In this document: piece after piece, positions 25,730-37,618 of the stretch
How the letters are laid out: the number at the start of each line of letters is the position of its first letter
How positions within the stretch are numbered: the stretch's first letter is position 1
NCBI GenBank assembly: GCA_024449915.1
Contig: JAMZAV010000317.1
Location: 69,501 to 133,500 of the forward strand
Direction: 5' to 3'
Length of the DNA stretch: 64,000 bases
Origin: Sweltsa coloradensis
Taxonomy: Eukaryota > Arthropoda > Insecta > Plecoptera > Chloroperlidae
The notes under the pieces: model-generated
What the model saw: the letters and a program-made list of their open reading frames with translations, nothing else
The model's database searches: none
What the model was told of the DNA's origin: nothing
Made by a program: the position numbers and the translations under genes

Positions 25730-26368
25730 TCTAGTTGGCTAAGGCGCTCTTATACCCGGAATGTGGGAGACCTGTGTTCAATCCCCTGGTCGGATTAGAT
25801 TTTGTAGTTTATGGATTGTATTTAAAAAATATTAAACACGTTTTGAAATGCATATAACGCAGTTTAGTCTACATTAACTGTGACAATAATGGAAAACATA
25901 GCCAGTACGAAATACGAGTAAAGATTGCAAGGTTTACTCAATCTCCCAGTGGAATTTGGGGGTACTTTGAGCGTGCAAATTTCGATACTCGTTGGTCACA
26001 GCATAACTGCATTACAAATATATTTTCCACTGCCTCCATTGCAACCGAGTAACATCTAAGAGGCAGTGATTTTTTCAAAAGCAAAACCATTGTCGTTAAA
26101 AGAATTCCTACACATGTTAGGCCAACTTTTCAGTTATTTTTTTTGTAGATTTAAATCGCAATGGATTGTGCTCATTTTGTAAGCAGTTCTTAGTTACCTG
26201 GTCACGGATATCTGTTTAAAATTTCAGGTCAATCTATTTGGCCGTTCGGCCGTATGAGCCCGGACAAACAGACAGACAAACACTTAACATTTAACAGACA
26301 ATAGTCACGATCAAGGCCCGATCGAGTAGCGTTATGGACTTCGTTTCGCTGCGCTCACTCTTCTAATA
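25730..26368 (+). mobile_element. Composite unit: tRNA-like head plus body, copy 2
   Basis: It starts with TCTAGTTGGCTAAGGCG (A-box-like) and GTGTTCAATCCCC (B-box-like), followed by AGCAGTTCTTAGTTACCTGG and GGACAAACAGACAGAC. It ends TTCGTTTCGCTGCGCTCACT, the inverted equivalent of the 5' end of the Helentron-like copies. H plus this unit may therefore be one element of about 817 bp. Confidence 0.7.
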
Positions 26369-27892
26369 AAAGATACTTGTTTAAAAACTTTTATAGGTTA
26401 GTGGTTTAGTTTCCATATTTACCACCACTTTTCAAAATCAACACAAATAAATCTGACAGTTTTTTATTCTTTTAACCCGGTCAAAAAGCTGCTTTATTTT
26501 GTTCTGAAATGGTAGTAGTTTTCTTTACTAAGTTCTAATGATTAGAACGATTTTTGTAATGGTTCAATATTTTCAATTGTGTACTATTTTCAAGGAGAAA
26601 AATCTTCTTAAATTCTAAAATACTTAAACAAATTACGAATATCAAATTGTTATGGTAGAGAGCAAAACTAGGGTGCACTTGTTAATTGCTGCCGATACGC
26701 AGCCGACTTACTTTGATATTTTTAAATTAATATTGTAATGTCGAATGCATTGATGTTAATAATATATCCTTAAAATCATAACTGAGTTTGTAAAAATTAA
26801 TGTTAAACTTAAATACATTATACTCACACTATGGGCATACCAAAAAATTACAAATAAATTAATATAATATATCATCATAATGTTATCCAGTTTTACATAA
26901 CAATTAAGTATTACGTATCAGTATAACAAAGAAAATTAATCACTTTGGTTTTGAATTTGGTATATTATATTGATTTTGATGTTTCCTTATCCCAGTGATT
27001 TTTTTTATTTTTATAACGCTGTATACGAGGGAGCGCAGCGACTGAGTTTTACATCTAAACTCAAACGAGACTTCATCCGTGCCTGTGTCGGTGAGTGACT
27101 GCTTAAAATCAACCGAACCACTGAACCTATTGCACTGAAATTTTAAACAAACATCCGGGACCAGTTTTTGGGTGCTGTTAATATTTTCAGCAACATCTGT
27201 TGTTATTCAAACCTACAAATAAATAATAAATTTCAAATATGCTGAAAATGTTCAACATTTAATTAAACGACTATGGATTTTGTTCTTGAAGAAATCATTT
27301 TATTGAATCATGTTTTGAATATCAAGCGGTGAATGCATTGTAGTTACCAAGGTACAAAATCTTGTACACTCAAGTTTTTGTTTTCAAGATTTTATAACTT
27401 ATAATTACAGACAGTCGAAGAAGCTGGCCAAAAATCACATCCCTAAAACACTAGCCTCTCCTCCCCCCCCCCCATGATTCAAGGCCAGATCCGCCCCTGG
27501 TAAACCTTGCAATCGTACCTCGTACTTCGTAAGCGTTGTGTTTTTCAAAAGTATTTTATGCATTTCAAAATATATTCTATTATTGCTTTTCATGAATAAA
27601 TTATAAGATCAAGTTTAATTGAGAGTTATTTGAATTTCATATCATACGACTTTTTTTTTAATATCACCAGAACTTGGGCTTACATTATTCTCCAAAAGCG
27701 GCAAAGGGTGACAACACACAAGGATCGTTTACTATCGGGGCACACTTTGGAAACCCTCGTCACCCCTCCAAAAATACTATATAAACATTAATAAAACCAT
27801 AAATCAAGATGAGACATTAAAAACATAAGGGTAAGTTAACTAAGGATGACTCTCAAATTTTAAACATTAATCGAATCAAGTTCAATGCAGCG
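26369..27892. other. Intergenic AT-rich DNA with one hAT-like terminus
   Basis: GATCCGCCCCTG at about 27487-27498, preceded by a poly-C tract, is the inverted form of the CAGGGGCGGATC end common to hAT elements. No partner end was found. No gene recognised. Confidence 0.4.
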
Positions 27893-27943
27893 TAAAACAC
27901 GTGGCTCTATCCCTCGTCTAGCAACGACTTTGGCGTTTTCTTA
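27893..27943. repeat. Partial H-type element end
   Basis: CTCGTCTAGCAACGACTTTG followed by GCGTTTTCTTA matches the right arm of the H elements. The rest is absent. Confidence 0.65.
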
Positions 27944-30140
27944 AATGATGTTTCATTAAAAAAACGCACTCAATGGAACCATCGCAACAACTACTTCCAC
28001 TGGTCGACTACAATACTCAATAAATTCATAATTTTTTTCAATTGTAGCTCGAAACAGTCTATTAGTTTGACCATCACGGAGTTACAGTACTGTCGTACTG
28101 GAGGCGCAGGTGTGTGGTGGGCAGTGTACGAGATATCACCACGTCGCGCAGACACAGTCGGACATGTTTGTTGTTTATCAACTTAAGACAGTTGATGCGC
28201 TAGTAGTTGCATAGTATTGCATTTCGCACGTTTTTCTTTCGCATATTTCGTGGTAAAATGTATTTACTGTACCTATTCAGTAATAATGAATGGTAAATAA
28301 ACTGTTTATATCTCCTCTTGAACCTTATATATGTAAAACGTCAACCTGCGCGTAAATAAGAGGTGTTTTATAATTAGGTTAGGCCTAGTTCACGCGTGTT
28401 TTACCTAAGTAAGAACTTTGTACTTTGTAAATATCATGTGTAAATCATAGTTAGTAAATAGTGTCAATATATTATATATACTTCTAGGCTGTATTCAACG
28501 GCAGGTCTATTCCGCGTCCACGATTTCTAGACTTAGGCCTAGGATTAAGCGTTGTCCTACATGCATAAGGAAGAAAACCTAAAAGTGGAGATGGATCAAA
28601 ACGTTTTATTGTTCACATGATTTGTGGAATAATAACTCTAAACACACCAATGACAAAATAAAACTTTGATCGTTCCCGAAACCTTGTTCTAAGTAATACA
28701 TCGCTGCAACAGCATTGCAATCACCTCCACCAGTGTGTCATTAGAACATCCCTGCACCGTACAATGCAGCACCCGATGTACACTCGCTACACGACTGACT
28801 CTATATCGACATCTCCAATACGCCCTTAAACACGAACGGTACTTATGGAAATTTGAATCTCGAATCATCTTCGTGTGTTTCCGCTCGCTAAGATTGAACA
28901 CTCTGTGCATGGCATGAATATAAATAGAGGCGAAATTGCTGCATAATGGCAACACAAAAACTATCTATTCTATGTAAAGAAGAGAATCTTTCGGCTTGAT
29001 AACTTCATGCATGTACTTTACCAAGTCTTATACGGAGGCAAATGATGTAGTTATATTATAGAGCGGAACATGAAAGGAAAGGTTTCGTGAATATATAATG
29101 AAGTCAGTATGAGTTTGCTTGCGTGTGTTGGATAGTTGCCTTGTTTGTAGTTCGTCCTTCTTTCAGAAGATTCACACATTTACTTGGACTTTACGTTTAG
29201 CACAAAGGTATACAGTATGAATAACTTGCATGTGGCTTCTTACAGGTCACAATTCAATTACAAATATATTTAAACGGTCGGTGGTTTAATTTTGACAATC
29301 CTTACTGAAGGTCCGACGTTTTCTTTAAAAGAAAATAAGAAAATAGCCAAAGATTATCAAAATAATCGCTTTACAAGTTTTCACCAAAAGTGACGCAACC
29401 AGTGACGGAAATAGGCCCTCGCATGGCCCGCAACTGCAAACGGGCCCAGACCTTTAGGGGGCCCCGTTAACAAAAACTTATTTAAAAAAAAAAAACAGTA
29501 TTTCACACTGTTTAGAAAATGTTGTATTTGTTTTCGTTCCTAAAATGACCGTTTTGTGAATCTAGCGGTTTGAAAGTGAAATGTAACGAATATTAGGAAC
29601 TTTTAGCGTCCATAACACAACAACACACAAAAACTACATTATTTTGGTATGTTGCATTTTCAACCCCACAACTTTTTTCTTAAACACACACCCAAACGAA
29701 CTCTAAAAACCCGATATTCAAAATTTTTCGTCTGCGCGCTATTGTTGGGGCCCGCCCCAACTCCCCGTAATTGTTCCATAATAATTCTCCGGGCGGTGAA
29801 AAGACTGAATTCAACACTGAGCACTGTTATGTGATGTATCTGTTAAGGACCCCCCATATAAATTTTGCAATGAAATTTTGCAGGACATGAATCGAAGTTC
29901 CGAACTGGACGCAACATCGTCAACATATCGATAATTAATTTTAAAAAAGTTATTATAATTTTTAAATGTAAGCTCATTTGCAAATATAATTTCAAATTAA
30001 CCAAATAATATTTCGTTGACCTATAATTTATTTTCTATGGTCTACTTTGTCTAATCCTCAAACTCGTATGGATACCAACTTTTTTAATGAGTTCTCAAAA
30101 CCATTATTATTAAATGGTTATTATAATTTCCTTTTTTTTT
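27944..30140. other. Intergenic DNA with a degraded hAT-like segment
   Basis: CAGTGACGGAAATAGGCC at 29400 resembles a hAT terminus, and GGGCCC-rich sequence follows to about 29480 and recurs at 29745-29765. The matching opposite end is not visible. The complementary frames at 28689-28955 are not recognised. Confidence 0.4.
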
Positions 30141-30142
30141 TA

Positions 30143-30225
30143 ATTAATTATTTATTTATTTATTTAACGTTTATCCTATTCAGTTAAAAAACTGACTAAC
30201 AAAGGACAACTAAATAAACCTTACA
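30143..30225 (-). repeat. 3' end of a retroelement with TTTA-type tail, copy 1
   Basis: TTATTTATTTATTTAACGTT, then TATCCTATTCAGTTA..AACTGA and ACAAAGGACAAC. The same order occurs at 31990-32055 and 59205-59287. Read on the minus strand this is a hairpin followed by a TAAA repeat tail. Confidence 0.7.
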
Positions 30226-30254
30226 ATTAATAAAGACTTCTTTTGTAATAGGGT

Positions 30255-30405
30255 AACCACGAACAAGTATTTTCCTTATGTGGTTGCCCTATTACGCACA
30301 AATAAACATACTTTTAAAAGACTCTATTGTTCTTACCAAACTTGAAGTATTTTTCTTATGTGGTTGCCCTACTTACGCGACGAAAAACATACTTTTTGAA
30401 AATAT
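30255..30405. repeat. Tandem duplication of about 81-90 bp
   Basis: AAGTATTTT(C)CTTATGTGGTTGCCC and AAACATACTTTT recur at an offset of about 81 bases. Confidence 0.75.
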
Positions 30406-31980
30406 CTATATGTGTCTTAATAAATTGAATTGAATTGAAATGAAATAATAGTTGAAAACACAACATAACAATGAACTACAGGTGCTAACAGCCGAAAAAT
30501 GGGTTTTGGCTTTATTTAGATAAAATATGCACGCAGAGAAAGTTCGTAAATAATACCATACAAACACAATCAAAAGAACAATGATTGCTATTTGGCTATT
30601 TTATCTGATATTTTAACTATTTTGTGAATTGAAAAATATTATACCTACTATGTTCAGATTAAAACTTTTCATGTTCAGATTAAAACTTTTCGGTTACGTT
30701 CTGAACAATGTAAGAATGTCTAATTGCTGAATAATTCGTGTCAAATAAATACACTGCACTGGTTGATTGACACAATATTCTGAGGTGTGCAAGCGAGTAG
30801 ATCCGGGCACGCGTGTTTCTACGTCCATACGTCCCAGCCCGGCATAACCCCAAGCCAGACAGTCCGTGCATGCTCAAAAGCAATCTAGGCGCCCATTCAC
30901 CCATCGACTCAGCCCTTACAATCTACCAATACACGAATGAATAGTTAAACTTTTCCAATTTCAATTTCCATTTTCATTTTCGCCATGACTCGAGCTTTTA
31001 AACTACGCCGAATATTCTTCTAGCCTAACGATCGAAACCGAAGCCGCTCCACACCGTGCGAAACTACAAATGTGTAGGAAAATGAAAACTTTGAACTATT
31101 TTGTATTTCTATACGTAGAGTAAACAATAGAAATAGAGGACTTAAAGTTTGTAATTATGGAGTATGCAAATTACATGTATCACTTTGTTAGCTTCCTACC
31201 TTGATTGAAAAACTTGCATAGACATGAATAACGTTTTTCAAGGCGCTTTTTTGAATTAATTTGAACGCTTCAAATACATACAGACAACTTAAATATAAAC
31301 ATAAGTGTATATAAACAATAGATTTTCAACGCGTTTACGATTTAGTACGTCGAAAGGAAAATGAAGTTAATCCTGTATTCTTACTAAACCATTAAAGAAA
31401 ATAAATTGCTTAAATAAATCTTCGTTTCCCTCTCTACATACCAAGCACGCATATTCATTGTCAATCCGTCCTGACTCTCCGAGACGACGCTGGTCCCCCC
31501 CCCCCCCCCCCCCTCAAGAGAATGCTTGTTACGGGCTGGAATATGAAACTCGATACCTAGTCTTTAGAGGGAACCTCAGACTCAGTCGCTAATAATCTAG
31601 AATATACGTTAGTACCGCTCAATCGAGATCTCGTCTCCGATTTAACAAGGGAACTTTTCTCGAGTGGCGACATTGTCTGACATTGTGACGTCATCCCTCT
31701 CTATAATGGATCTCGTTGGGCTTGACGTATCGGCAATTATTTGCATCAGCCATTGCGCTTCTAACCAGCGACGCTGGTAGATAGAGTGACATCGCCAGAG
31801 GTATCTTGCCGGACAAGTTAGTTCGGTTATTAGCTACTAGAAAGCGCTGCTGTCAGTGATGATAGACCAGGAATACGGTTTCATTAAAATAATGGCCGCT
31901 CAATGTACATTATTAGTTAGATTGATTTTGAAAGTGATAAATATAGCATACGCTGTCCTGTCATTCTTATGTTCACACTT
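30406..31980. other. Intergenic DNA with a poly-C tract
   Basis: A run of about 19 C lies at 31495-31513. A 21-base direct duplication (ATGTTCAGATTAAAACTTTTC) lies at 30650-30692. No gene recognised. Confidence 0.45.
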
Positions 31981-31987
31981 CTTTTTT

Positions 31988-32055
31988 TCTTTTTTTTTAC
32001 TTAACGTATATCCAATTTAGTTATAAAAACTGATTTACAAAAGAGGACAACTATG
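31988..32055 (-). repeat. 3' end of a retroelement, copy 2
   Basis: Same layout as 30143-30225: T-rich tail, AACGTATATCC, AGTTATAAAAACTGATTTAC, AGAGGACAAC. Confidence 0.65.
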
Positions 32056-32229
32056 TAGTTCATTGTTGTGTCTACATCTTTGTATGTAATAAGATTTAAA
32101 TGAACTACATGAAAGTAAATATTTGAAATAGTTATATTACAAAATTAATGCATTATAACACAACTATTTTGGTAACAAATAAAAAGGATATATTATAATG
32201 CTTTTAATGAATCAAATATAAAAAAGTGG

Positions 32230-32405
32230 TGAAAAAAGAAAAGAAAGAAAAAAGAAGAAAGAAAGAAAGAAAGAATGAAAGAAAAAGAAACAACATTAAA
32301 AAAGAAAAACGAAAATAAAAAACTGATTTAGAAGACGATCCTACTCCCACTCGACTTTAAACTACGAGAACTTGATTCTGCTCCACACACACACACACAC
32401 ACATT
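32230..32405. repeat. GA-rich and CA microsatellites
   Basis: AAGAAAGAAAGAAAGAA-type purine run at about 32235-32290 and a CA dinucleotide run at 32384-32402. Confidence 0.85.
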
Positions 32406-34394
32406 GCTCCACCCGTTTGAGTTCTAGATTATCATGTTCTCGTGAAACTGATACGCGCACAATGTGATCCTTATAACAATCTCAAACAGATAATAATGGT
32501 ACGAGTCATAAAACAGTGTTCTCATCATGTTATTGTTAAAGAGATGTTCATTGGCTGCCAACGAGATAAACCTAGTTCTGTGTAGAATACATTAAACATC
32601 AACAACTCGAAGAAATATGTCAATAATTGTAATATAATAACATTATTGAAGCCTATATATAAAAATGAATCGTTACAAAAAATTAATCTTGAAATACTTT
32701 TGAAAACAACAACATCAATACTACACAATAGCACAATAGTATTGTTAACATGCCAAAAAACAATCTAAACTTATTTAATCACACATCTAGATGGGTCATA
32801 ATGTATTTATGAAAAATATTTGCACGCCCTTTACATCTACTAATCTTATAGAAGGAAAAATTTCAACAATCACACGACATAGTGAATGAGCCGTTTTAAA
32901 TCTACCATAACAATAACAGGAACACATTTTTCTTATTCTCAAAATAAATATAAAAATTATTTATGGTGTAATTACTCTCAATGGCTAGCCTTCAAAAAGT
33001 TGAAACTTTATGGACCGGTACCTCCACCACTTACGAAGCGAGAACAATCTGCGAATCTTTTTAAGTATTAATCCCACCCGGCGCCGCCACCAACAAGATC
33101 AACGTGCATCTTAGAGATGCTAATAATACACCTGTGAAAGTCTCCCACACAAATGCAGCAACTACACCGAACACTTAATAACAGTTTAGCCTCTGGTCTC
33201 GCTAAGGGAATTAGCGGCTGAAGCAGCTTATGAAACTATTGCTATCGCAGTACGTATTGTAATCCTTTGTAACATGATGGCAAACATTTGCTCCATTACG
33301 AATAAGCCAAGTTGTTAAAATATGGCAGATGGTCTAGTTTTCGTGTTTATCATCTACGCATTGTTTCGAGAATGTTTCTTGTTGTTGTATTATTTTTTTT
33401 CTACATACAACAAGTGCATACTTCTAGACGAGGAAGCGAAGCTACTTTCTTAGAACGGAACACCTGAAATGTATTTTTAAAAATGCTGTTAGCATTTACA
33501 GAAAAATCAGTTACGATTCAAACCTATATAAGAAAACACAATGTACAAATTAATGTTATAGCATTTATTTCATCGTCAATAACTTTTGTCTCGAATAAAA
33601 TAATTTTTTAAATTAAACAATCTTGATTTGAATGTCAGATTATACATAAAAGGTGCTGATAGTCTCCATCTACAATGGCTAGTTATGAATAAAATATAAG
33701 ACCGTGTTTACTTGAGAGTTCATTAAAATTCCAAAACGTATAAATTTTGAACATCAATAAAGACTAATGCAGCGTAAACATCAAACATCGCTTATCCATC
33801 AACGTTCCTACCCACTTGAACGACGTAACATAAGTTGTAGTTAGGTTATGACCTATTTAAATTAAAGATTAAAGATTAAAAGTTTAAATATTTAAAAGTT
33901 CGAGAAGACGCCCGAGCCTAGCTGAGGTCGAGGTAGTTTGAATATGTCCCGCTCCTCCGCTAGAAAGAAGAAACCTTCTGAAAGAAGCCGAGAAAACTTC
34001 ATCTCAGTCATTCGTTGGGATTGAATTGTTCCATACGTTTTATTCCCAGTCTTAAAACTTTCGTTACGTTTGCTCTTGTCCCAGTTTTATCATTACATCT
34101 GTTCATTTCATGCGAAACTTCCACTGGCCTAATCTAGAATTATATACTTTCCATCTCTCTCTCTTTCTATTCCCCGCTGGTTTCATACAAATGTTATACC
34201 CACCTTATCTTAAGTAATCCACTTCTTCTCCCTCACTTTCCATCCCGGTTCTCTGTACCTTCCACTCCCACATGGATATCACATTTTCTTCGCCAACTTA
34301 CCCTCTTATAAGTTGTTATTTCAATTTTACCACTTTACTCCCACCCTACCCTACTAAAATTATCACGATACTACAGCTACACCGTATTTACAGA
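32406..34394. other. Intergenic AT-rich DNA
   Basis: No gene or recurrent repeat recognised. Frames at 32525-32734 and 32886-33071 have no motif. Confidence 0.45.
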
Positions 34395-34572
34395 CTAGGA
34401 AAACGCCAAAGTCGTTGTTAAACGAGTGAGTGACCCATGTGTATAGTATCCGGTATCATTCCCCATACTGGGCTAGATCCAGCCTTAGGTATATGGGAGA
34501 AAAGGCGATGTTCCCGGGTACTCAACACATGGCTCACTCACTCGTTTAAGAACGACTTTGGCGTTTTCCTAG
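34395..34572. mobile_element. H-type inverted-repeat element, copy 3 (best preserved)
   Basis: 178 bases with inverted arms of about 45-50 bases beginning CTAGGAAAACGCCAAAGTC. The centre also pairs partly. The ends are CTAG..CTAG. The flanks show no clear target duplication. Confidence 0.92.
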
Positions 34573-35015
34573 TTATTTAAATTGAACATTTAAAATGCGA
34601 ATCATGTTCAAAACGTATTAGCGTGAAACATTACCAAATTTCCAAGATAAAACAAAATCACCTAAGTTTTATTTCCCATTTAACACCCCTCAAAAAGAAT
34701 ATGTGGGTGTAAAAATATAAAAAAGTTCGAGCTAATGGGTATCGAACCCCAACCCTCCGTGCGGTAGTCTAAATGCTTACCAATAGGCCATGCAAGCCAC
34801 GTAGTCAGCGTCCCACTAGCCGCTACCAAACAAATGCTATAGATATTTTAAAAATCACATTTTTATTTATTGTAGGATTAAATCGCAATGAATCTAGCTG
34901 ATTTTGTTAGCAGTTCTCAGTAAACTCGTACCGGATGTCTGTTTAAAATTTCAGCCCAATCTGTTCAGCGGTTCGGCTGATTTTCGACGTACAGACAGAC
35001 AGACAGACAGAATCA
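34573..35015. mobile_element. Composite unit with tRNA-like segment and ACAG tail, copy 3
   Basis: It contains a tRNA-like segment in the minus orientation (B box GGTTCGATACCC complement at about 34739-34752; A-box-like TGGCCTATTGGTAAGC complement at about 34775-34790). It then has AGCAGTTCTCAGTAAACTCG, GATGTCTGTTTAAAATTTCA and ACAGACAGACAGACAG, as in the units at 23419 and 25730. It sits next to an H element again. Confidence 0.65.
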
Positions 35016-35147
35016 CAGAATGAGAGCCGTTCGAGTTTTTTGAAACTGTTGATCTAATTCATTAATTGGTATTTGATTTTTGGCGTGCCACTTACGGTTT
35101 TTAGGTATATCTGCAGACATTTGAAAAGAGCCGTCAAATTAACAATA

Positions 35148-35728
35148 CTAGGCCGCTTCGCGAACGCTTTTTTTAGTCGCGTTGATGGATGAGCTTTTTG
35201 TAAGCTTTTAGTTTGCGTGGGACCACATTACCTTGGCAAGTTCTTTTTGAATGCATTGCAGTTGATTGTTGTCAAGTTTCTATTGTTACTTGTTAACTGT
35301 TATTATAAACAAAAAAAACTCATATTTAAACCTTTATTCTATGGATTCTGGCAAACTTTTTCAACTATTTCTTTCAAAAAGCAATACTTCACCATTATCT
35401 TAATGTCCATGTAAAATATGAACGTTGTAGCCCATCCCGTTTGGTCAGAATCGTCCTAAATGTCACAAAAATATCGCACTAAAAATCGGAAAAAAAAAAC
35501 GTAAAAGTACGATATTCATGAGAATATTTCTTCGATTGAACCCAAAAACGTGGCAGGTCTAAGTTTAGAAATTTCGAAGGTCCCCTCCAATTTTCATCAA
35601 GATCGCATAATGCCGTTTGCCCGGTAGCGTGCGAACAAACAGACAGACAGAAAAACAAACAAAAAAACATTGGAGCTAAATTTTTTGAGGGGTCAGTGAA
35701 ATTGAAGTCTTTGCTTCGCTCATCCAAA
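35148..35728 (-). mobile_element. Helitron/Helentron-like element, copy D
   Basis: Minus-strand 5' end TTTGGATGAGCGAAGC. The 3' part has GCTCATCCATCAACGCGACT, then a divergent end to CTAG at 35148. The body matches copies A, E and F. Confidence 0.75.
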
Positions 35729-35842
35729 TATGCTTTTATTGTAAGCCCACGCAGTTTCGAAGTACACACACACTATATTATGCAGAATATGCATGTTGAT
35801 AATGTCAACCTGAGATGTGTTGTGATGGCGTGATCATGAGTG

Positions 35843-35846
<4 letters not shown>

Positions 35847-35912
<66 letters not shown>
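35847..35912. repeat. TC dinucleotide microsatellite
   Basis: About 33 uninterrupted TC units. Confidence 0.97.
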
Positions 35913-35915
<3 letters not shown>

Positions 35916-36381
35916 AGATAACAACAACACAGATGCGCATTGCACACATCTTTAGTTAAGAACTGCTTCGGTTTAATTATAAAGTAATATTTTCAAAACT
36001 TGCATGGGAGTAATGTCAGACAATTTAATTGACATGCACTGAGTGTATCACTCCACGGATTATCACAGGAGTTAAAAAGGTTCAACTTGTTCGAACTAAG
36101 AGTTGGTTCGAACTAGTGGTCTTGATAAATACTAGGATATAGCTAAAACGGTTTAACTTAAATCCGATTCTGGTACATTTCCTTAAACGCATCGAACTAC
36201 GGAAACCGTTTTAGCTAATTAAATTAAATATCTGTGATAAGCGCAGTGCTTGGACTGCTGTTCCTAATATGTATTTAGTTAAATTATAACTCATCAAACA
36301 ATCCAGTAAATTAGATACACGAAATATTGTTCTACATTGTAGTTCTGCACATGACACGTTACACCATTGACGATATTGTAA
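35913..36381. other. Intergenic DNA
   Basis: No gene recognised. Short inverted phrases (AAACGGTTTAACTTAA and GTTTTAGCTAATTAAATTAAA) occur at about 36145-36225. Confidence 0.4.
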
Positions 36382-37152
36382 TTGGATGAGCGAAGCGAAG
36401 ACTTCAATTTCACCGACCCCCCAAAAAATTTAGCTCCGTTGTTTTTTTGTTTTTTTTTTGTTTGTTTTTTTTTTTTTTTCGTCTGTTTGTTCGCTCTCTA
36501 CCGGGCAAACGGCATATGCGATCTTGATGAAAATTTGACACGACCTTCGTTTTCTCTGAACTTAGACTTGCCACGTTTTTGGGTACAATCGAAGAAATAT
36601 TTCTCATGAATATCGTACTTTTACGATTTTTTTCGATTTTAAGTGCGATATTTTCGTGCCATTTGGGCCAATTCTGACCAAACGGGTGGGGCTACAACGT
36701 TCATATTTCACATGGACATTAAGGTTATGGTGATGTATTGCTTTCTAAAAGAAAAAGTTGAAAAAGTTAGCCAGAATCGAGAGAAATAAAGCTTTTAATA
36801 TACGTTTTTTGACTTTTTGTGCGATATTTTCGTGCCATTTGGGCCAATTCTGACCAAACGGGTGGGGCTACAACGTTCATATTATACATGGAGATTAAGG
36901 TTATGGTTATGTAGTACCTTTTGAAAGAAAAAGTGGAAAAATTTAGCCAGAATCCATAGAAATAAAGCTTTTAATACAAGTTTTTTACGGTAAATAATAC
37001 AAATTGACAAGAAACAAAAGAAACTTGACAACATTCACCTTCAATGCGTAGGCAGAAAAACAAAGCACTTGCAAAAGTAAAGATATCCCACGCAAACTAA
37101 AACCTTTAAAAAGCTCATCCATCAACGCGGCGGGACTTTAGCGTTTTCCTAG
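36382..37152 (+). mobile_element. Helitron/Helentron-like element, copy E (most complete)
   Basis: It begins TTGGATGAGCGAAGCGAAG and ends ATCAACGCGGCGGGACTTTA then GCGTTTTCCTAG, followed by T. GCTCATCCA near the 3' end is the exact inverse of the 5' terminus. The tail can fold AACGC..GCGTT. An internal unit of about 178 bases (GTGCGATATTTTCGTGCC) is present twice, from about 36643 and 36820. The flanking bases are A and T. No protein is encoded. Confidence 0.85.
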
Positions 37153-37302
37153 TTAAATATACATTTTACATTTTATATAACAACATTATTAAAATCTATA
37201 CGCTGTTACTGAACAAAATAAGACTTAGATTTGTGATTCGTTGTATAAACGTTAAGGTGTTACTCGAGCCGTCTAGATGAAGCCTATCCCGCCTACTGTA
37301 AG

Positions 37303-37338
<36 letters not shown>

Positions 37339-37618
37339 CTCCCTCTCCGTCTTGACACTTAGCTGATGGTGATTGCCAAAAAGTCAAATGACATTTTTAT
37401 ATCTTGCAGATTTTCAACTCAAATTTCTTTTCCCCTCCATCCACCTTCTCATTTCCTCCCGTCATAATATTCCTCTTGCCCCCCCCCCCCCCGACAACCA
37501 GTCGGGGATATGGTATTGCTTATTTAGAAAGGGGAGATGCGTGAAATAAGCTGGGATGTTCGGGAGGGTTTTTCTCTCGGGGAAATTACCACGAGGCTCC
37601 CGTAACACGGGGGGGAAT
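37153..37618. other. Intergenic DNA with TC and poly-C runs
   Basis: TC microsatellite at 37312-37336 and poly-C at 37480-37492. No gene recognised. Confidence 0.5.

Noticed and set aside
36382..36609. Small proteins beginning LDERSEDFNFTDP, also seen at 35479, 45894 and 52606
   Set aside because: Recurrent translation of the Helentron-like 5' region. The frame is disrupted in every copy by homopolymers, so it is shared by descent of the repeat rather than a conserved gene.
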